From NCBI RefSeq assembly GCF_000176015.1, contig NZ_ACYY01000004.1, positions 62,001 through 126,000 on the forward strand: a DNA stretch of 64,000 bases. Reading direction: 5' to 3'. The translations under genes and the position numbers were made by a program. The stretch comes from Rhodobacter ferrooxidans. Lineage in GTDB: Bacteria; Pseudomonadota; Alphaproteobacteria; Rhodobacterales; Rhodobacteraceae. A model generated the notes under the pieces. It had not been told where the DNA came from and did not search any database. It was given only the letters and a program-made list of their open reading frames with translations. This document shows positions 62,852-64,000 of this stretch, one piece after another (positions within the stretch are counted from its first letter, which is position 1; each line of letters starts with the position of its first letter).

Positions 62852-64000
62852 TCATTCCGCCGCAATCCCTTCCAGCCGGTCTTCCAGCTCGTCCGCCGCC
62901 CCTTGCAGCGCCGCCAGCGTTGCCGCATCCGGCTGCCAGTAGTTGCGCTCCGAGGCTTCCAGCAGCCGCCCGGCCATCCGCGCCGTCGCCGCCGGGTTCA
63001 GATCGGCCAGCCGCTTGCGCATCGCCTCGTCCAGCACGAAGGTTTCCGACAGCCGCTGATAGATCCAGGGGTCCACCGCCTGCGAGGTGGCAGACCAGCC
63101 CATCGTATTGGTCACCTGCGCCTCGATCTGCCGCACGCCTTCGGGGCCGTGGCTCAGCAGGCCTTCGTAGAACTTCGGGTTCAGGCTGCGGGTGCGGCTT
63201 TCCAGCGCGATCTGGTCGCGCAGGGTGCGCACCTTGCCCGCCCCGCGGGTCTGGTCACCGATATAGACCGGAGTATTCTCGGTGCCGCCACGCGCCCGTT
63301 TCACCGCGCGGGCAATGCCGCCCAGCGTGTCGAAATAATGGTCCACCGTCGTGACGCCCAGTTCCACCGATTCCAGGTTCTGATAGGCCAGATCGACGTT
63401 TTTCAGCGTCTGCTGCAACAGCTTGGCGTTCTGCACCGGCTTGCCGTTGCGCCCGTAAGCAAAGGACTTGCGCGCCTCGTAGGCGTCGGCCAACTCGTCT
63501 TCCTCGCCAAAGGCCGAGCTGTCCACCAACTGGTTGACGTTCGACCCGTAAGCCCCCTCGGCGTTGGAAAACACCCGCAGGCTGGCCACTTCCATATCGA
63601 CGCCCATCTGCTCGGCATAGGCCAAGGCATGGGCGCGGATGTAGTTCTGCGACAGCGGCTCGTCCGCCGTGGCGGCTTTCCAGGCGGCTTCGGCCAGCAT
63701 CCGGGTTTGCAACGGCAAAAGATCGCGGAAGATGCCGGAAAGCGTCATCACCACGTCAACCCGCGGCCGCCCGAGTTCCTCCAGCGGCACCAGATCGGCC
63801 CCGCACAACCGGCCATAGCCGTCAAACCGCGGCTTGGCACCCATCAAGGCCAAGGCCTGCGCAATCGGCCCGCCATCGGATTTGATGTTGTCCGACCCCC
63901 AGAGCACCAGCGCCACCGAGCGCGGCATTTCTGCCGCCGCCGCCAGCAACCGCTCGGCCTGTGCCGCGCCGTCGCGCAGCGCAAAGGCGGTGGGCATGCG
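62852..64000 (-). CDS. bchH: Magnesium chelatase subunit H, C-terminal part
   Basis: About 383 codons of the C-terminus of the large porphyrin-binding chelatase subunit; the rest lies beyond the window. Recognisable segments are LVLWGSDNIKSDGGPIAQAL, VVMTLSGIFRDLLPLQTRML, GAYGSNVNQLVDSS and WIYQRLSETFVLDE. BchH binds protoporphyrin IX while BchI/BchD drive Mg insertion, the first committed step of bacteriochlorophyll synthesis. Upstream of bchL on the same strand. Confidence 0.95.
   Translation of the reverse strand, partial: RMPTAFALRDGAAQAERLLAAAAEMPRSVALVLWGSDNIKSDGGPIAQALALMGAKPRFDGYGRLCGADLVPLEELGRPRVDVVMTLSGIFRDLLPLQTRMLAEAAWKAATADEPLSQNYIRAHALAYAEQMGVDMEVASLRVFSNAEGAYGSNVNQLVDSSAFGEEDELADAYEARKSFAYGRNGKPVQNAKLLQQTLKNVDLAYQNLESVELGVTTVDHYFDTLGGIARAVKRARGGTENTPVYIGDQTRGAGKVRTLRDQIALESRTRSLNPKFYEGLLSHGPEGVRQIEAQVTNTMGWSATSQAVDPWIYQRLSETFVLDEAMRKRLADLNPAATARMAGRLLEASERNYWQPDAATLAALQGAADELEDRLEGIAAE

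Overview
The window is high-GC DNA from an anoxygenic phototrophic alphaproteobacterium of the Rhodobacter type (Rhodobacterales). The clearest evidence is the block at 54.8-64.0 kb: a minus-strand run bchH-bchL-bchM-lhaA-puhA-puhB-puhC-(98-aa gene)-acsF-puhE, followed by cytochrome c2. This is the bacteriochlorophyll and reaction-centre H arm of a purple-bacterial photosynthesis gene cluster. The split F0 operon with a b' subunit, the Rhodobacterales-type DUF proteins and the orders infA-maf-RNase-yacG and accD-folC fit the same group. No CRISPR array, intact insertion sequence or prophage was seen.

Layout. 0-1.8 kb: end of the F0 ATP synthase operon (atpB', atpE, atpX, atpF) with a good terminator. 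1.9-13.3 kb: housekeeping genes (OmpA-type lipoprotein, an Ada-like repair protein, nth, a PfkB kinase, HIT, EamA transporter, mnmD and a divergent FAD oxidoreductase, infA-maf-RNase E/G-yacG), with a divergent sulfotransferase/glycosyltransferase pair at 5.5-8.1 kb. 13.4 kb: tRNA-Phe. 13.9-23.3 kb: galU, a small CsbD-like gene and a 2766-codon cyclic beta-glucan synthase gene; UDP-glucose supply and use lie together. 23.3-24.3 kb: a decayed stretch with a Fic-domain fragment. 24.3-29.0 kb: an ABC1/UbiB kinase, a SLAC1/TehA-type channel, a NifX-like protein, a Rieske protein without its usual cytochrome b and c1 neighbours, and a cytochrome b561/cytochrome c' pair.

29.4-38.3 kb: a carbohydrate operon of about 9 kb. 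It encodes a ribose-type ABC importer, a short-chain dehydrogenase, DhaK- and DhaL-type kinase subunits, a second DhaL, and a 691-aa protein in which a SorC/DeoR-type sugar-sensing regulator is fused to a second complete DhaK. Genes overlap or are tightly spaced. The likely job is uptake, oxidation and phosphorylation of a small polyol such as a tetritol, under control of a regulator that carries a kinase-type substrate pocket. The substrate is inferred, not shown.

38.5-54.7 kb: mixed core metabolism (paaK, accD-folC with an unusual AccD tail, a second sulfotransferase, DUF6478, a FadH-like reductase, DUF6544, LysR, OmpA/GNAT/CinA-like operon, map, and an alpha/beta hydrolase with a membrane domain). 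54.8-64.0 kb: the photosynthesis cluster, cut at the window end inside bchH.

A recurring intergenic element (GC-rich hairpin plus GGATATTT-N3-CAGAGAAGAAG) occurs three times clearly, and once in decayed form between bchL and bchH.
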